48,320 nt of DNA. Source: Sporomusaceae bacterium. GTDB lineage: Bacteria; Bacillota; Negativicutes; Acidaminococcales; JAJUGR01. This document shows positions 8,229-16,870 of this stretch, one piece after another. The notes beneath the pieces are model-generated. The model was not told the DNA's origin. It saw only the letters and a list, made by a program, of their open reading frames with translations, and ran no database searches. The position numbers and the translations under genes are program-made. Where the stretch lies: the NCBI GenBank assembly GCA_029265905.1, contig JAJUGR010000016.1:1-48320 (forward strand). Reading direction: 5' to 3'. Numbering within the stretch: the first letter of the stretch is position 1; every line of letters begins with the position of its first letter.

Positions 8229-9333
8229 ATGGAATGGTGACAGGGTCGCCGTCCTTTATGCCGGCAACATTCTCTGCAATGACGTAACTTGGCTGCGGCA
8301 ACTCGGAGGTGATTTCCGTGAAGCCGCCGATAGCATCGCCAACCAGCACCTGCTGGCGATGCGCCTTGCCGCCGACGGCAAGATAAACAAACGTATTGCC
8401 CTGGTTGTCCCGGAACAGCGCCGTAGTGGGAACAGCCTGGATGTCGGCTGTTTTTCCGCTGTCCAGCCGCACCGTTACCGCCAGACCGGCTTTCCAGAGG
8501 CCGTCCGGGCTGCTGAGGAGCTTGACGTGGGCCAGGAAAAACGGCGCTTGCTCGGCTTCGACCTGCGGGTAGATTCTGGACACCTGCCCGGTGACGCTGT
8601 GCTGGCCGGATGAAATGACCGCCGGCGAACCCAGGTGAATGAGATATAGATCGTTTTGGGAGAGGCGGACAACGGCTTCAACCTCCTGGCCGCTGCCCAA
8701 GGCGAGCAGTTTTTGGCCCGCCTGCACTGTTTTTCCGGCAGTGGCCGACAGGCCAGTGATAATCCCGTCAACAGGGGCGGTTAGCGTCGCGAAACCATCT
8801 TTAGGGACTGACGTGGCCGGGGCGCTGGCAGTGACGGTCGTGTTCGCCTTTGCTTCCTGCAGACGAGCAGTTGCCGCTTCAAATTGTTTGCGGGAAATGC
8901 CGCCGATCTCGTAAAGCTTTTGCAACCGATTAACCTCTTTTAAGGCTGCTTCATAATCGGCCTGAGTCCGTGCGGAAGGGGCGGCAGGCTCAGGCTCTTG
9001 TAAAGCGGGCTCTTGTGTTGCTTGCAGTTTAAGCAGCGGCTGTCCCGCCTTCACCGCCTGCCCTTCTTTGACGTATAGCTCGCTCAGCTGGCCGGTAAAG
9101 TCAGCGTTGACTGGCACCGAGCCGGCGCTTTCGAGTGCGCCGGTGCGGGTGATGGCGAGCGGCTTTTTGATACGGCCGACCTGCGCGGCGGTTGGACGAT
9201 CGGCGGTTGGCGCACTGGCTTGCTGGGGGCGGGCCCCAAAAGGCGGCAAGCCTAATTTGCTTGCCAGCGGCACGGCTGCAACGAGCAAGGCTGCGGCGAG
9301 GGCCAGTATATATTTTTGCGGGAACTGTTTCAT
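8227..9333 (-). CDS. RND-type efflux periplasmic adaptor (HlyD/MFP family)
   Basis: Membrane-fusion protein of 368 residues with an N-terminal membrane anchor (about residues 6-24). A split biotinyl-lipoyl domain follows (FTGQLSELYVKEGQAVKAGQPLL, interrupted to stay short: first half near residues 75-97; second half near 185-215), with an alpha-helical hairpin between the halves and a beta-barrel domain after. Such adaptors bridge an inner-membrane pump and an outer-membrane channel, so they imply a diderm envelope. The start is set at the ATG ending at 9333, five codons inside the longest frame, because AGGTGA lies just upstream. Unusually, no RND or ABC pump gene and no TolC-like gene is adjacent; the partner must be elsewhere. 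An adaptor for a MacB-type ABC pump is an alternative. Confidence 0.85.
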   Translation of the reverse strand: MKQFPQKYILALAAALLVAAVPLASKLGLPPFGARPQQASAPTADRPTAAQVGRIKKPLAITRTGALESAGSVPVNADFTGQLSELYVKEGQAVKAGQPLLKLQATQEPALQEPEPAAPSARTQADYEAALKEVNRLQKLYEIGGISRKQFEAATARLQEAKANTTVTASAPATSVPKDGFATLTAPVDGIITGLSATAGKTVQAGQKLLALGSGQEVEAVVRLSQNDLYLIHLGSPAVISSGQHSVTGQVSRIYPQVEAEQAPFFLAHVKLLSSPDGLWKAGLAVTVRLDSGKTADIQAVPTTALFRDNQGNTFVYLAVGGKAHRQQVLVGDAIGGFTEITSELPQPSYVIAENVAGIKDGDPVTIP

Positions 9334-9461
9334 ATCGATCACCTTCATTAAACACCTGAGTTGTAATATTTATGTTCTCACTTTTTTCGTGTTGCGTCAA
9401 GGAAAGGAAAAATGTTAACCGTATCTGCAACGAATGGGGAGAAAAATGGACGGATTTCAGT

Positions 9462-9467
9462 TATAAT
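9462..9467 (+). promoter_or_regulatory. Putative -10 box of the LytM-like peptidase gene
   Basis: A perfect TATAAT lies 47 bases before the GTG start at 9515. No convincing -35 box is present at the right distance, so an activator or alternative promoter type is possible. Confidence 0.35.
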
Positions 9468-9514
9468 AATAAGTGATTAGAGCAGTTTTATCTTACATGA
9501 GGGGGAAACGGGGC

Positions 9515-10162
9515 GTGCCAGTTTCAATCACGAAAAGTGACGAAGCCGCAAAAAAATGCTGGAAAAAGACGCTTGTGGCAAAGAAGAACCTTGTTTTGCT
9601 GGTTTGTTTTATAACGATATGCGCAGCCGGCGTTCTCATTAGCCAGCATCGTACGATTAGTGCCGGCGCTATGGCAATGACGCCGATGGCGCTTGAGCCG
9701 ATCCGGCCTGTGGGTGGTGGCGAACTGCAGGAGCTTGAGAAAATGGCGCGCAGCACTGATAAATTTGCGGGGCAGCCGTCCATTTGGCCGACCCGGGGCG
9801 AGGTTACGTCCCGGTTTGGCTGGCGGAATTCTCCTTGGGGCGGCGGACAGGAGCTGCATCAGGGGATCGATATCGCCAACAGCCCGGGTACGCCTGTTGT
9901 CGCTACTGCCGATGGCGTCGTTGTTCAAAGCGGACTGTCCGGCGGTTACGGCAATCTTGTGCAGGTGGACCACGGCAACGGGCTTGCCACGATTTACGGC
10001 CATAATTCCCGCTTGGCGGTGCAACCGGGGCAAAGCGTAAAAAAGGGACAGGTAATTGCCTATATGGGCAGTACCGGACGAAGCACGGGACCTCATCTTC
10101 ATTATGAAATCAGAATGAATGGTGAGGCGGTTGATCCGATCGGCTTCTTGGTGCAATATTAG
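9515..10162 (+). CDS. M23 family (LytM-like) metallopeptidase, membrane anchored
   Basis: Predicted peptidoglycan endopeptidase of 215 residues. A basic N-terminus and one membrane span (about residues 24-43) place the catalytic domain outside the inner membrane. The zinc ligands are complete: His115 and Asp119 in HQGID, and the HLH motif at 194-196. The domain also has the usual SRFGWR entry and the lipoyl-like loop GQSVKKGQ. GTG 9515 is chosen because GAGGGGG at 9499-9505 is well placed; the frame is open back to 9473, but the GTG and ATG found there lack a ribosome site. A shared terminator with the convergent barrel gene follows. Its role is probably cell-wall remodelling in growth or division. 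Confidence 0.92.
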   Translation: MPVSITKSDEAAKKCWKKTLVAKKNLVLLVCFITICAAGVLISQHRTISAGAMAMTPMALEPIRPVGGGELQELEKMARSTDKFAGQPSIWPTRGEVTSRFGWRNSPWGGGQELHQGIDIANSPGTPVVATADGVVVQSGLSGGYGNLVQVDHGNGLATIYGHNSRLAVQPGQSVKKGQVIAYMGSTGRSTGPHLHYEIRMNGEAVDPIGFLVQY

Positions 10163-10168
10163 ACAACG

Positions 10169-10210
10169 AAAAAGCAGGCTCCTCTGGATTCCATGAAGAG
10201 CCTGCTTTTT
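10169..10210. terminator. Bidirectional terminator
   Basis: A 13-base-pair perfect stem, 10169-10181 with 10198-10210, has A/T tails on both sides. It serves the peptidase (+) and the outer-membrane protein (-). Confidence 0.92.
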
Positions 10211-10229
10211 CTTAAAGAATTTTACCTGC

Positions 10230-10700
10230 TTAGAATTTGAACGAGGCGCCGATCGTGGTTTGATGGTTGCTGTCGCTGGCATGATGCATAAGGGACCGGT
10301 AATTTAGGTTGATGTCGACATTGCGGGCCACATTGAAGTTGGCGCCGAGCTGCAGCACGTTCGAGTCGCTCTCGAGACTGGCCGCAACGGAGGCGTAGCC
10401 GTCAACCTTGGACGACAACGGCGCGATAACCCCTAAGCCGGCGTAAATTTCGGAATCTTCATGAAAATCCCTGGCGCCGGCCAACACCCTCAAATGCTTG
10501 CCGAGTTCGTACTGGCCATAGAGATCGTGCTCCTGGAGGCCAATCGTCAGCTTATCGGTGAATTTGTGCTCGATATAAAGATCCTTGTCATGAATGCCAA
10601 TTGCTGATTGACCGTTATCCAAATTATTGATGGGGGCGCCAAATGCAGTGCCGGCGCTCAAAGCAATCATCAGGGCTGAAGCAAGTAATGTTTTTTTCAT
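10230..10700 (-). CDS. Small outer-membrane beta-barrel protein, unrecognised family
   Basis: Secreted protein of 156 residues. It starts with a clear signal peptide (MKKTLLASALMIALSAGTAFG, 21 residues, described here in part: basic start, hydrophobic core, small residues before an AFG-A cut site). The mature part consists of alternating polar and hydrophobic strands with few turns and ends in phenylalanine (GASFKF), the signature recognised by the BAM machinery. At about 135 mature residues it could form a barrel of roughly eight strands. Function is not known; small barrels of this type often bind envelope components or act as minor pores. The start is secure: GAGGAGG lies just upstream. 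It is expressed alone, convergent with the peptidase. It supports a diderm host. Confidence 0.75.
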   Translation of the reverse strand: MKKTLLASALMIALSAGTAFGAPINNLDNGQSAIGIHDKDLYIEHKFTDKLTIGLQEHDLYGQYELGKHLRVLAGARDFHEDSEIYAGLGVIAPLSSKVDGYASVAASLESDSNVLQLGANFNVARNVDINLNYRSLMHHASDSNHQTTIGASFKF

Positions 10701-10758
10701 TGCAAATCCTCCTCAACATTTTCTGTAACTAGCTTGCGGATGCTGATCACCTACCCCT

Positions 10759-10764
10759 ATTATA
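10759..10764 (-). promoter_or_regulatory. Putative -10 box of the outer-membrane protein gene
   Basis: TATAAT on the minus strand lies about 60 bases upstream of the start codon at 10700. The hexamer 17 bases upstream (TCCAAA) is a poor -35 box. Confidence 0.4.
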
Positions 10765-10851
10765 CTCGAAAAACCGGTTGGTTTGGAGATGGAAACCTAA
10801 TGAGTCGGTGATGGCTGGATGACAGGATGGATTAGAAAGGCGGGCGAAGCA

Positions 10852-11400
10852 ATGATTAAAATCGGCAGGAAGACTATTTTGGTCAAGCAGGGCGACATCA
10901 CAGCGGAGGCAACGGATGCCATTGTGAACCCGGCCAATTCGCAGCTGCGGCATGGCGGCGGCGCGGCAAAAGCGATAGCAGTAAAAGGCGGGGCGATCAT
11001 TCAGCAGCAAAGCGATGCCATCATCAGGAAGATCGGTTCGCTTCCCGCGGGCAAGGCGGTTATCACGGATGCGGGCGCTTTGCCGTGCAAATTTGTTATA
11101 CACACAGTGGGGCCGCAAATGGGTGAGGGCGACGAGCCGGAAAAACTCCGCCGGGCGATCAACAGCGTGCTGACGATCGCCGAATTGTACAACCTGCAAT
11201 CGGTTTCCCTGCCCGCGGTGTCGAGCGGCATCTTCGGCTTTCCCAAGGCCGCCTGCGCGCAGATCTTATTGGAAACCGCGGCGGCGTTTTTGAAGCAACC
11301 GGGGATCAGCCTGAGCGAAGTGGTCATGTGCAATTTTGATGATGAAACGTACCGCATCTTTTTGGAGCAGGAATCGATTTTGCTGAGCAAGGGCCTCTAA
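10852..11400 (+). CDS. Macro-domain protein (ADP-ribose / O-acetyl-ADP-ribose hydrolase type)
   Basis: Single-domain macro protein of 182 residues. The ligand-binding signature is present: DITAEATDAIVNPAN at about residues 15-29 and the glycine loop HGGGAAKAI at 34-42, with SSGIFGFP near 129-136 forming the second phosphate-binding loop. Proteins of this class bind ADP-ribose and often remove acetyl from O-acetyl-ADP-ribose or ADP-ribose from proteins. ATG 10852 fits the conserved start of the domain; the ribosome site (AAAGG) is weak. The metK gene begins 80 bases downstream with no terminator, so it may lead the cofactor gene block. Its position near pncB and pncA suggests a link to NAD turnover, which is inference. 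Confidence 0.88.
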   Translation: MIKIGRKTILVKQGDITAEATDAIVNPANSQLRHGGGAAKAIAVKGGAIIQQQSDAIIRKIGSLPAGKAVITDAGALPCKFVIHTVGPQMGEGDEPEKLRRAINSVLTIAELYNLQSVSLPAVSSGIFGFPKAACAQILLETAAAFLKQPGISLSEVVMCNFDDETYRIFLEQESILLSKGL

Positions 11401-11480
11401 AAAAGGGGAGCCGTCGGCGTGCGGACTAAACAGCGGGTGGTCAGGGCGACGCAATGCAAAGACAAAGGGGGGCGCCAGGC

Positions 11481-12662
11481 ATGCGAAAATGGTTGTTTAC
11501 GGCAGAATCTGTGACGGAGGGGCACCCTGACAAGATTTGCGATCAGGTGTCCGACGGCATTCTTGATGCGATCTTGAAGCAGGACCCGTACGGCAGAGTC
11601 GCTTGCAATGCGTTTGCGAGCAAGGGCATGGTCTTGGTGGCCGGGCAAATTACGACAAATTGCTATGTCGACATTCCCGGCATCGTCCGCCGGATCGTCA
11701 AAGAGATTGGTTATACAAAAGCTGAATTGGGGTTTGCCGGCGACAGCTGCGCCGTGCTTACGGCAATTGATGAGCAGTCGCCGGATATTGCCGCCGGCGT
11801 CGATGCTTCGATTGAGCGCAAAGGCGGCTCGGGGGACGCGTTTGATCAGCTTGGCGCCGGCGATCAGGGCATGATGTTTGGCTATGCCTGCAATGAAACG
11901 CCGGAGCTGATGCCCATGCCAATCATGCTGGCGCATAAATTAGCCAAGCGGTTGGCGGCTGTACGCAAATCCGGGGAGTTGCCTTATTTGCGGCCCGACG
12001 GAAAAACGCAGGTAACGGTTGAATATCATGGCGACCGTGTTGCTAGGGTGGACGCGGTTGTCGTCGCCTGCCAGCATGATGACAGTGTTGCGGTGGAGCA
12101 ACTGCGCCGGGATATTCTGGCGAAAGTGATCAGAAAGGTCGTGCCGCCGGAACTGGTGGACGAACAAACCAGCTTTTATATTAATGCGACGGGGCGCTTC
12201 GTCATTGGCGGCCCGCAGGCTGACAACGGGCTGAGCGGCAAAAAGACGGCCGTCGATACGTATGGCGGCTGCGCCCGGCATGGCGGCGGGTCCTTTTCAG
12301 GCAAGGACCCCACGAAGGTCGATCGCTCGGCGACCTATGCGGCCAGATATGTGGCGAAGAACCTTGTGGCGGCCGGCCTGGCGGATAAGTGCGAAATAGA
12401 ACTGGCGTATGTGATTGGCGTGGCGCATCCGGTTTCCATTTTAATCAACACTTTTGGTACGAACCGCATCGCGGAAGAAAAAATCCTGGCGCTGGTCGAG
12501 GAGCATTTCGACTTGCGTCCGGCAGCCATTATTGAGCACTTTGGCTTGCGGCGGCCGATTTATCAGCAAGTTGCCGCTTACGGCCATTTTGGACGCAGTG
12601 ATCTGGACTTGCCGTGGGAAAAAACAGACAAGGCTGACGCTTTGCGCAAAGCCTTGCGATAG
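11481..12662 (+). CDS. metK: S-adenosylmethionine synthetase
   Basis: MetK makes S-adenosylmethionine from methionine and ATP in the cytosol, working as a tetramer with Mg2+ and K+. The 393-residue length is normal. Visible signatures are [20 protein letters not shown] near residues 5-24, [12 protein letters not shown] near 126-137, and the phosphate-loop [16 protein letters not shown] near 269-284. ATG 11481 follows an AAAGGGGGG box; an earlier in-frame ATG at 11454 is less well placed. No SAM riboswitch precedes it. The next gene, a radical SAM enzyme, starts 13 bases after the stop, so enzyme and cofactor source are probably co-expressed. Confidence 0.98.
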   Translation: MRKWLFTAESVTEGHPDKICDQVSDGILDAILKQDPYGRVACNAFASKGMVLVAGQITTNCYVDIPGIVRRIVKEIGYTKAELGFAGDSCAVLTAIDEQSPDIAAGVDASIERKGGSGDAFDQLGAGDQGMMFGYACNETPELMPMPIMLAHKLAKRLAAVRKSGELPYLRPDGKTQVTVEYHGDRVARVDAVVVACQHDDSVAVEQLRRDILAKVIRKVVPPELVDEQTSFYINATGRFVIGGPQADNGLSGKKTAVDTYGGCARHGGGSFSGKDPTKVDRSATYAARYVAKNLVAAGLADKCEIELAYVIGVAHPVSILINTFGTNRIAEEKILALVEEHFDLRPAAIIEHFGLRRPIYQQVAAYGHFGRSDLDLPWEKTDKADALRKALR

Positions 12663-12675
12663 GGGGCGATGGGTT

Positions 12676-13551
12676 ATGAAGGAGGCCATGCTGTACGAAC
12701 GTCTGGCGGACAAACGGGTGAAGTGCGCTGTTTGCAATCACCGCTGTACGATTGGAAACGGGAAACGAGGGATTTGCGGCGTGCGGGAAAACCGGGAGGG
12801 CACCCTATTCGCGCTCAATTACGGCAAGACAATCGCGGCGCACCTTGACCCGATTGAAAAAAAGCCGCTTTATCACTTTTTGCCCGGAACAATGATCTAC
12901 TCGTTTGCCGCGGTCGGCTGCAATTTCCGTTGCTCCTGGTGCCAAAATTGGGAGATATCGCAAAGCCCGAAACCGAATAAGCCGATCGAGGGGGTTGACG
13001 TGACGCCGCAGGAGCATGTGCGGCAGGCGCTTGAATACGGATGCCCTTCCATCGCTTATACCTATTCGGAGCCGACGGTGTTTGTCGAGTACGCCCTTGA
13101 CACCATGAAGCTGGCCAAAGATAACGGCTTGAAAAACGTGTGGGTGACGAACGGCTACATGTCACGTGAGACGCTCGACGCGATCATCCCTTATCTGGAC
13201 GCCACTAATGTCGACTATAAAGGGCCGAACGGCGGCGTTTATGAACAATACTGCGGAGCAAGCGCCGAACCGATTCTCGCGAATCTCAAATACCTCCACG
13301 AGGCGGGCGTGCACAACGAAATTACGACGCTCATTGTGCCCGGCGTTAATGACAAATATGAGCAATTGAAAGTAATCGCTTGCTTTATTGCCGAAGAACT
13401 CAGCCCTGACGTGCCCTGGCATATCAGCCGCTTTTTTCCAGCCTGGAAAATGATGAGCACGCCCGTTACGCCCTTGGAAACGTTGAAAATGGCGGAAGAA
13501 ATCGGGCGCAAAGCCGGGCTGAAACATATTCATATCGGCAATGTCTGGTGA
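12676..13551 (+). CDS. amrS: AmrS-type radical SAM enzyme (AmmeMemoRadiSam system)
   Basis: Radical SAM protein of 291 residues. The [4Fe-4S] motif is CNFRCSWC with C82, C86 and C89. An N-terminal cysteine set (C17, C20, C24, C34 in CAVCNHRC and GICG) matches the AmrS group, related to pyruvate-formate-lyase activating enzymes. The family is named for its co-occurrence with Memo and AMMECR1 proteins, but neither is present here. The exact reaction is not settled. ATG 12676 is preferred; the in-frame ATG at 12688 lies too close to its AAGGAGG. It sits 13 bases after metK and 31 bases before pncB. Confidence 0.87.
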   Translation: MKEAMLYERLADKRVKCAVCNHRCTIGNGKRGICGVRENREGTLFALNYGKTIAAHLDPIEKKPLYHFLPGTMIYSFAAVGCNFRCSWCQNWEISQSPKPNKPIEGVDVTPQEHVRQALEYGCPSIAYTYSEPTVFVEYALDTMKLAKDNGLKNVWVTNGYMSRETLDAIIPYLDATNVDYKGPNGGVYEQYCGASAEPILANLKYLHEAGVHNEITTLIVPGVNDKYEQLKVIACFIAEELSPDVPWHISRFFPAWKMMSTPVTPLETLKMAEEIGRKAGLKHIHIGNVW

Positions 13552-13582
13552 CGGACACAGGGCTGGAAAGGGGTGCTGCTGG

Positions 13583-14848
13583 ATGAGCACGGCGTTATTT
13601 ACCGATCTGTATGAATTGACGATGGCGCAAAGCTACCTTGAACACAACAAGACCGGCAAAGCAGTTTTCAGCTTGTTTGTCAGACGTCTGCCCAAAGAGC
13701 GAAATTTCCTCGTCTCCTGCGGACTCAAAACACTGGTGGAATACCTGGCGAAGTATCAATTTACCAAAGAGGACATTGCCTACCTGCGCAGTTTGAACAA
13801 GTTCAGCGAGGAGCTTCTGGCTTATTTGAGCGCCTATCGGTTTCGCGGCAATTTGTATGCGATTCCGGAAGGCAGGATTGTCTTTCAAAATGAACCGCTG
13901 ATCCAGGTAGAGGGAACTTTGCCGGAGGTTCAAATTCTCGAAACCCTGGTGATAAACCTGATTCATTTCCAGACGATGATTGCGTCCAAAGCGGCGCGCA
14001 ACTACCTGGCAAGCCGGGGGAAAATGCTGGTTGACTTTGGTCTGCGCCGCTCGCACATGCTGATGGCCGGCCTCTATGCCGCCCGGGCGGCGTTTATAGC
14101 CGGGTTTGACGGAACCTCGAATGTTGAGGCGGGGAACCGGTTTGGCGTCCCGGTGTTCGGCACGATGGCCCATTCGTACGTGATGGCGTATGACAGCGAA
14201 GAAGAGGCCTTCCGGGCGTTTGTCAAGAGCTTTCCGCGCAGCGCCTTGTTGCTGATTGATACCTACGATACGTTGGCTGCGGCCAGGATTGCGGCAAAAC
14301 TCGGGCAAGAAGGCGTGCCGATCACCGGCGTGCGGCTCGATAGCGGCGATATTCCAAGCCTGGCGCGCGGCGTCCGGCGCATTTTAGACGAGGCCGGTTT
14401 GCGGCAGGTAAAGATCTTTGTCAGCAGCGGCGTTGATGAGTATTCCATCAGCAAGTGGCTTGCTGACGGCGTCCCCGTCGACGCATTTGGGGTGGGAACG
14501 CACTTCATTACCTCCGCCGACAAGCCGTATCTCGACATGGCCTATAAATTGACGGAGTATGAACACCAGCCCAAGTTCAAGACCAGTCCGGGCAAGGCAA
14601 CATTCCCTTTCTTGCGCCAGGTGGGCAGAACGTATGAGCAGGGCCTGATGGCTGGCGATGAAACCGTCCGAATGGGTTCGGCGCACCAGGGGGAGCCGCT
14701 TGTGCAGCTTATTATGCAAGCGGGCGAGTTAGTTGCTTCCTTGCCGGACGAGCCGGCCATCAGGGAGACTTTTTTCGCCGATGTGCAGCGGCTTCCGGCA
14801 GCGATGAAGGGGATAGATAAAGTTGATTACAGTGTGACGGTGCGATAG
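13583..14848 (+). CDS. pncB: Nicotinate phosphoribosyltransferase
   Basis: Converts nicotinate, PRPP and ATP to nicotinate mononucleotide, the entry step of NAD salvage (Preiss-Handler route). The 421-residue protein opens with TDLYELTMAQSY, typical of the family, and carries GTMAHSYVMAY near residues 193-203, where the modified active-site histidine is expected, and the phosphate-binding region VRLDSGDIPSLA near 252-263 with SSGVDEYSI after it. ATG 13583 follows AAAGGGG at 13567-13573. pncA begins 27 bases downstream, so the pair is an operon. Confidence 0.96.
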   Translation: MSTALFTDLYELTMAQSYLEHNKTGKAVFSLFVRRLPKERNFLVSCGLKTLVEYLAKYQFTKEDIAYLRSLNKFSEELLAYLSAYRFRGNLYAIPEGRIVFQNEPLIQVEGTLPEVQILETLVINLIHFQTMIASKAARNYLASRGKMLVDFGLRRSHMLMAGLYAARAAFIAGFDGTSNVEAGNRFGVPVFGTMAHSYVMAYDSEEEAFRAFVKSFPRSALLLIDTYDTLAAARIAAKLGQEGVPITGVRLDSGDIPSLARGVRRILDEAGLRQVKIFVSSGVDEYSISKWLADGVPVDAFGVGTHFITSADKPYLDMAYKLTEYEHQPKFKTSPGKATFPFLRQVGRTYEQGLMAGDETVRMGSAHQGEPLVQLIMQAGELVASLPDEPAIRETFFADVQRLPAAMKGIDKVDYSVTVR

Positions 14849-14875
14849 CAAACAAGTTTGACGGGAGGGGCGACT

Positions 14876-15460
14876 ATGAAGGTTGCTATAACGGAAAAAG
14901 ACGCTTTGATTGTCGTGGATGTGCAGGTTGACTTTTTGCCCGGCGGGGCTCTCGCTGTTCCGGGCGGCGAAAAGGTCATTTCGCCGCTGAACGCTTACAG
15001 CAAGCTGTTTTCCGAGTCGGGTGCGCCGGTCTACTTTACCCGCGACTGGCATCCGCGCAATCATCTTTCTTTCAAGGAAAATGGCGGCCTGTGGCCGGCT
15101 CACTGTGTTGCCGATATGCCGGGGGCCTTGTTTCCGCAGAATTTGGCGTTGCCGGCGGACAACAAGTTTATTATCGCCAAAGGCGTCAAACGGGAATTCG
15201 ACGCGTATTCCGGCTTTCAGGATACGCCCCTGTTGGCCCTGCTGCAGGAACGCGGCATTCGGCGTGTTTTTATTGGCGGTTTGGCAACGGAGTATTGCGT
15301 GAAAAGCACCGTGGAGGGGGCGCTGAACCTTGGCTTTGCAACCTTCCTGCTGGTGGACGCCATTCAAGGCATAGAACTAAATCCCGGTGACATGGAGCAA
15401 GCCATCAAGCAGATGCTGTTCGGCGGCGCCGTCGCCATAACGCTGACTGATATAGGCTAA
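14876..15460 (+). CDS. pncA: Nicotinamidase
   Basis: Hydrolyses nicotinamide to nicotinate, feeding PncB immediately upstream. The 194-residue isochorismatase-fold protein has the full active site: Asp15 in VDVQVDF, Lys102 in AKGVKREF and nucleophile Cys141 in LATEYCV. Metal ligands Asp57, His59 and His63 are in RDWHPRNH. ATG 14876 is used with GGGAGGGG at 14862-14869; an in-frame start at 14858 would overlap that site. A terminator follows, ending the block that starts with the macro-domain gene or metK. Confidence 0.95.
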   Translation: MKVAITEKDALIVVDVQVDFLPGGALAVPGGEKVISPLNAYSKLFSESGAPVYFTRDWHPRNHLSFKENGGLWPAHCVADMPGALFPQNLALPADNKFIIAKGVKREFDAYSGFQDTPLLALLQERGIRRVFIGGLATEYCVKSTVEGALNLGFATFLLVDAIQGIELNPGDMEQAIKQMLFGGAVAITLTDIG

Positions 15461-15487
15461 GCTGACAGGGGAAGTGTGAAACAAGTG

Positions 15488-15520
15488 CAAGTGCCGTTTG
15501 CAGACGGCACTTGTTTTTTT
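15488..15520 (+). terminator. Rho-independent terminator after pncA
   Basis: A 10-base-pair stem, 15488-15497 with 15504-15513, is followed by TTTTTTT. Confidence 0.93.
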
Positions 15521-15540
15521 GTGCTCTTGCTGGCAGCAGG

Positions 15541-15549
15541 TGGTATAAT
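15541..15549 (+). promoter_or_regulatory. Extended -10 promoter of the MFS gene
   Basis: TGGTATAAT is an extended -10 element with a perfect TATAAT at 15544-15549. It lies between the pncA terminator and the MFS start; no good -35 is needed for this promoter type. Confidence 0.55.
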
Positions 15550-15607
15550 AAATACTCAGTGCAGGGTAGAGCCCGTTGCTACAGTCGCAGCAAGGAGAGG
15601 TGTCGGC

Positions 15608-16798
15608 ATGAATTGGCGGCGAAATCTGTGGGTGTTATGTATAGGCGTATGTTTATCGGGCGCCAGCTACACAATGGTGATCCCGTTTTTGCCTTTGTAT
15701 TTATTTGAGCTGGGGGTCAGCCAAAGCAATGTTGCGGTGTGGTCCGGCGTTGTTTTTTCGGCGACTTTCTTAGTGGCCGCCATCCTAGCGCCGTACTGGG
15801 GGCGTCTGGCGGATAAGACGGGCAAAAAACGGATGCTCATCCGGGCCGGCATTTGCCTGGCGGGTGTTTATTTTTTAGGTTCGCTGGCCAGGAATCCGTA
15901 TGAATTATTAGGCATGCGCATTTTGCAGGGCATTGCCAATGGCTTTGTGCCGGCGGGCTATGCGATCGTATCCTCCAGTTCGCCGGAAGATAAAATTGGT
16001 TCGAGCCTGGGGTTCATGCAGGCCGGATTGCTGTGCGGCGGCATTCTTGGCCCGCTGCTGGGCGGGACGCTTTCTCACTTATATGGCATGCGCCAATCTT
16101 TTGTAATTGCGGCGGCGATTATACTCGCGGCGACGATTGCAGCCTGGCTGCTGGTGGAAGAGCGCAAAACAAGCGAGCCGGTCAAGGTCGGCAGCATTAA
16201 GGAAGATATAAAAACAGCGCTGTCAAACGGCGCGCTCATCCGGCTGCTGTCACTGCTGCTGCTCGTTCAGATGACCAGCATGATCCTGCAGCCGCTGATT
16301 ACCTTGTACATCACGGAATTGCAGGGTTCTCTGGCGGGGGCGGAGCTAAAGGCGGGCTTTGTTTTTGGTTTGGCGGGCGTCGCTGGTGCGATCGCGGCGC
16401 CACTCTGGGGGAAAATTGGACAAAAAGCCGGCTATTTTACGGTTTTGGTGACTACGCTGTCCAGCGCCGGCGTCATCAACGCCCTGCAGGTGCTGGTCGG
16501 GACGATTACTCAATTCAGCGTATTTCAATTCGTCTTTGGCTTTTTTATTGCCGGGGTTTTGCCGGCGATCAATTCCATGGTTGTCGCCAACACGGAGCGC
16601 GATTTTCGTGGCCGGGCTTTCGGGCTGACGACCAGCGCCAGCCAGCTGGGCTTTATGCTGGGGCCGGTTGTTGGCGGCGTGATCAGCTCGTTTTTGGGGA
16701 TAAAAGCGGTATTTGTTTTCACAGGGCTTGTTTTGATCGGCGCCGCGGCGGTCGTATGGCGTAGTAAAGGGTTAAAAAGCGAGTCGGCGTTGAAATAG
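15608..16798 (+). CDS. Major facilitator superfamily transporter (multidrug-type)
   Basis: Twelve-span MFS protein of 396 residues. The loop 2-3 signature appears as GRLADKTGKKRM near residues 67-78, and motif C-like glycines occur in the fifth span (GGILGPLLGG). The two-half architecture, with duplicated hints such as GLAGVAGAIAAPLWGKIGQKAG, fits drug:H+ antiporters of the 12-span group. The substrate is unknown. The start at ATG 15608 follows AAGGAGAGG at 15591-15599. It is transcribed alone between two terminators. Confidence 0.88.
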   Translation: MNWRRNLWVLCIGVCLSGASYTMVIPFLPLYLFELGVSQSNVAVWSGVVFSATFLVAAILAPYWGRLADKTGKKRMLIRAGICLAGVYFLGSLARNPYELLGMRILQGIANGFVPAGYAIVSSSSPEDKIGSSLGFMQAGLLCGGILGPLLGGTLSHLYGMRQSFVIAAAIILAATIAAWLLVEERKTSEPVKVGSIKEDIKTALSNGALIRLLSLLLLVQMTSMILQPLITLYITELQGSLAGAELKAGFVFGLAGVAGAIAAPLWGKIGQKAGYFTVLVTTLSSAGVINALQVLVGTITQFSVFQFVFGFFIAGVLPAINSMVVANTERDFRGRAFGLTTSASQLGFMLGPVVGGVISSFLGIKAVFVFTGLVLIGAAAVVWRSKGLKSESALK

Positions 16799-16803
16799 CG
16801 CGA

Positions 16804-16856
16804 ACAAAGGCAAACCGGGCGGCTGCGTTTTGTGCAGCCGCCCGGTTTGCCTTTGT
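16804..16856. terminator. Very strong bidirectional terminator
   Basis: A perfect 23-base-pair stem, 16804-16826 with 16834-16856, has a 7-base loop and lies between the convergent MFS (+) and cstA (-) genes. Confidence 0.93.
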
Positions 16857-16870
16857 ATGACCGGTTTCAA

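Noticed and set aside
11401-11480. Possible SAM riboswitch in front of metK
   Set aside because: The gap is only 80 bases and shows neither the conserved SAM-I core nor a terminator hairpin.
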